This document shows positions 12,142-13,042 of a DNA stretch of 13,042 nucleotides, piece by piece. Position 1 is the stretch's first letter. Every line of letters begins with the position of its first letter. The DNA comes from JBDNBY01 sp039767595 (GTDB taxonomy: Bacteria; Pseudomonadota; Alphaproteobacteria; Rhodobacterales; Rhodobacteraceae). Under the pieces are notes generated by a model that was given only the letters and a program-made list of their open reading frames with translations, was not told the DNA's origin and searched no databases. The translations under genes were made by a program, and so were the position numbers. Where the stretch lies: assembly GCA_039767595.1 (NCBI GenBank), contig JBDNBY010000056.1:1-13042 (forward strand). The letters are read 5' to 3'.

Positions 12142-13042
12142 ATGGGAATCCAAGCTGCAGAAATTTCTGCGATCCTTAAGGACCAGATCAAAAACTTTGG
12201 TCAGGACGCAAATGTAGCCGAAGTTGGCCGCGTATTGTCAGTAGGTGACGGTATCGCGCGTGTCTACGGTCTAGATAATGTACAAGCCGGTGAGATGGTT
12301 GAATTCCCAGGTGGTATTCAAGGCATGGCGCTGAACCTTGAGACGGACAACGTCGGTGTTGTTATCTTCGGTACAGACCGTGACATTAAAGAAGGCGACA
12401 CAGTCAAGCGGACCAACTCGATCGTTGACGTGCCAACAGGCGACGCACTTCTGGGCCGTGTCGTTGACGGCTTGGGCAACCCAATTGATGGCAAAGGCCC
12501 GATCGCAACAACCACGCGCGCATTGGCCGAAGTCAAAGCGCCGGGCATTATCCCACGGAAATCCGTTCACGAGCCAATGGCAACAGGTCTCAAGTCAGTT
12601 GACGCGATGATCCCAATCGGCCGTGGTCAGCGCGAATTGATCATTGGTGACCGCCAAACAGGTAAAACAGCTGTCGCACTTGACGCGATCTTGAACCAAA
12701 AAGCGTATAACGACGCAGCCGAAAACGAATATGACAAGCTGTATTGCGTTTATGTTGCGATTGGCCAAAAGCGTTCGACAGTGGCTCAGTTGGTGAAAAA
12801 GCTCGAAGAAACAGGCGCGATTGAATATTCAATCGTTGTGGCGGCGACAGCCTCTGATCCTGCACCGATGCAGTTCCTTGCACCTTACGCAGCGACAGCG
12901 ATGGCCGAGCATTTCCGCGACAATGGCCGTCACGGTTTGATCATCTATGATGACTTGTCCAAACAAGCCGTCGCCTATCGTCAGATGTCACTTCTTTTAC
13001 GTCGCCCACCCGGACGTGAAGCGTATCCTGGTGACGTTTTCT
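12142..13042 (+). CDS. atpA: F1Fo ATP synthase subunit alpha (3'-truncated by window edge)
   Basis: Subunit alpha forms the F1 hexamer with beta and carries the non-catalytic nucleotide sites. Three hundred residues are present, about 60 percent of the usual length of 510 or so; the frame is open to the end of the window. ATG 12142 follows the atpH stop without a gap, with AAAGAGG at 12127-12133 as Shine-Dalgarno inside atpH. The N-terminal beta-barrel includes GRVLSVGDGIARVYGL. Walker A GDRQTGKT is at residues 169-176, with Lys175 as in other alpha subunits. VAIGQKRSTVAQL, YDDLSKQAVAYRQMSLLLRR and PPGREAYPGDVF are classic alpha-subunit blocks. atpG, atpD and atpC are expected next, outside the window. 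Confidence 0.98.
   Translation, partial: MGIQAAEISAILKDQIKNFGQDANVAEVGRVLSVGDGIARVYGLDNVQAGEMVEFPGGIQGMALNLETDNVGVVIFGTDRDIKEGDTVKRTNSIVDVPTGDALLGRVVDGLGNPIDGKGPIATTTRALAEVKAPGIIPRKSVHEPMATGLKSVDAMIPIGRGQRELIIGDRQTGKTAVALDAILNQKAYNDAAENEYDKLYCVYVAIGQKRSTVAQLVKKLEETGAIEYSIVVAATASDPAPMQFLAPYAATAMAEHFRDNGRHGLIIYDDLSKQAVAYRQMSLLLRRPPGREAYPGDVF

Overview
The window looks like chromosomal core sequence from an alphaproteobacterium, most likely of the Rhodobacterales (Roseobacter group). I base this on recognisable protein families only: a UvrC and a ClpA of alphaproteobacterial type, a DUF2125 protein, a roseobacter-style gloB/methyltransferase divergent pair, and an ATP synthase operon that begins with the delta subunit followed directly by alpha, as in alphaproteobacteria with split F1 and Fo operons. 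No tRNA, rRNA, CRISPR array, insertion sequence or phage gene was seen.

Layout. Bases 1-1579 (+) hold the 3' part of uvrC. It converges, with overlapping stop codons, on a membrane-anchored DUF2125 gene (1576-2550, -). Divergent from that is a ChaC-like gamma-glutamylcyclotransferase (2618-3160, +). It is followed by a tightly coupled pair: a MotA/TolQ/ExbB-type channel protein (3213-4382) and a MotB-type protein with one membrane helix, a very long proline-free coiled coil and a C-terminal OmpA peptidoglycan-binding domain (4386-6050). A strong bidirectional terminator (6066-6098) separates this pair from clpA (6119-8455, -, GTG start). Upstream of clpA on the same strand is gloB (8596-9360, -), divergent from a SAM-methyltransferase-like gene (9429-10232, +). 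That gene overlaps tail to tail with an unrecognised, probably exported acidic protein (10223-10945, -). About 635 bases without a convincing gene follow (10946-11580); they hold several inverted repeats and a G-tract cluster and end in a structured leader. The ATP synthase genes atpH (11581-12141, GTG start) and atpA (12142 to the window end, truncated) close the window.

How the genes relate. The most interesting unit is the channel/coiled-coil/OmpA pair. It has the parts of an ion-driven, peptidoglycan-anchored membrane motor: the LLGTF-type channel motif, a membrane-entry Asp in the B subunit, and an OmpA domain with its diaminopimelate-binding Asp and Arg. No flagellar, Tol-Pal, TonB or Zorya effector gene lies beside it, so its job cannot be read from context. 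Two genes act on glutathione chemistry (chaC-like, gloB) but lie in different transcription units. The rest is housekeeping: DNA repair (UvrC), proteolysis (ClpA) and energy (ATP synthase). Assignments rest on motifs read by eye; no database search was possible.
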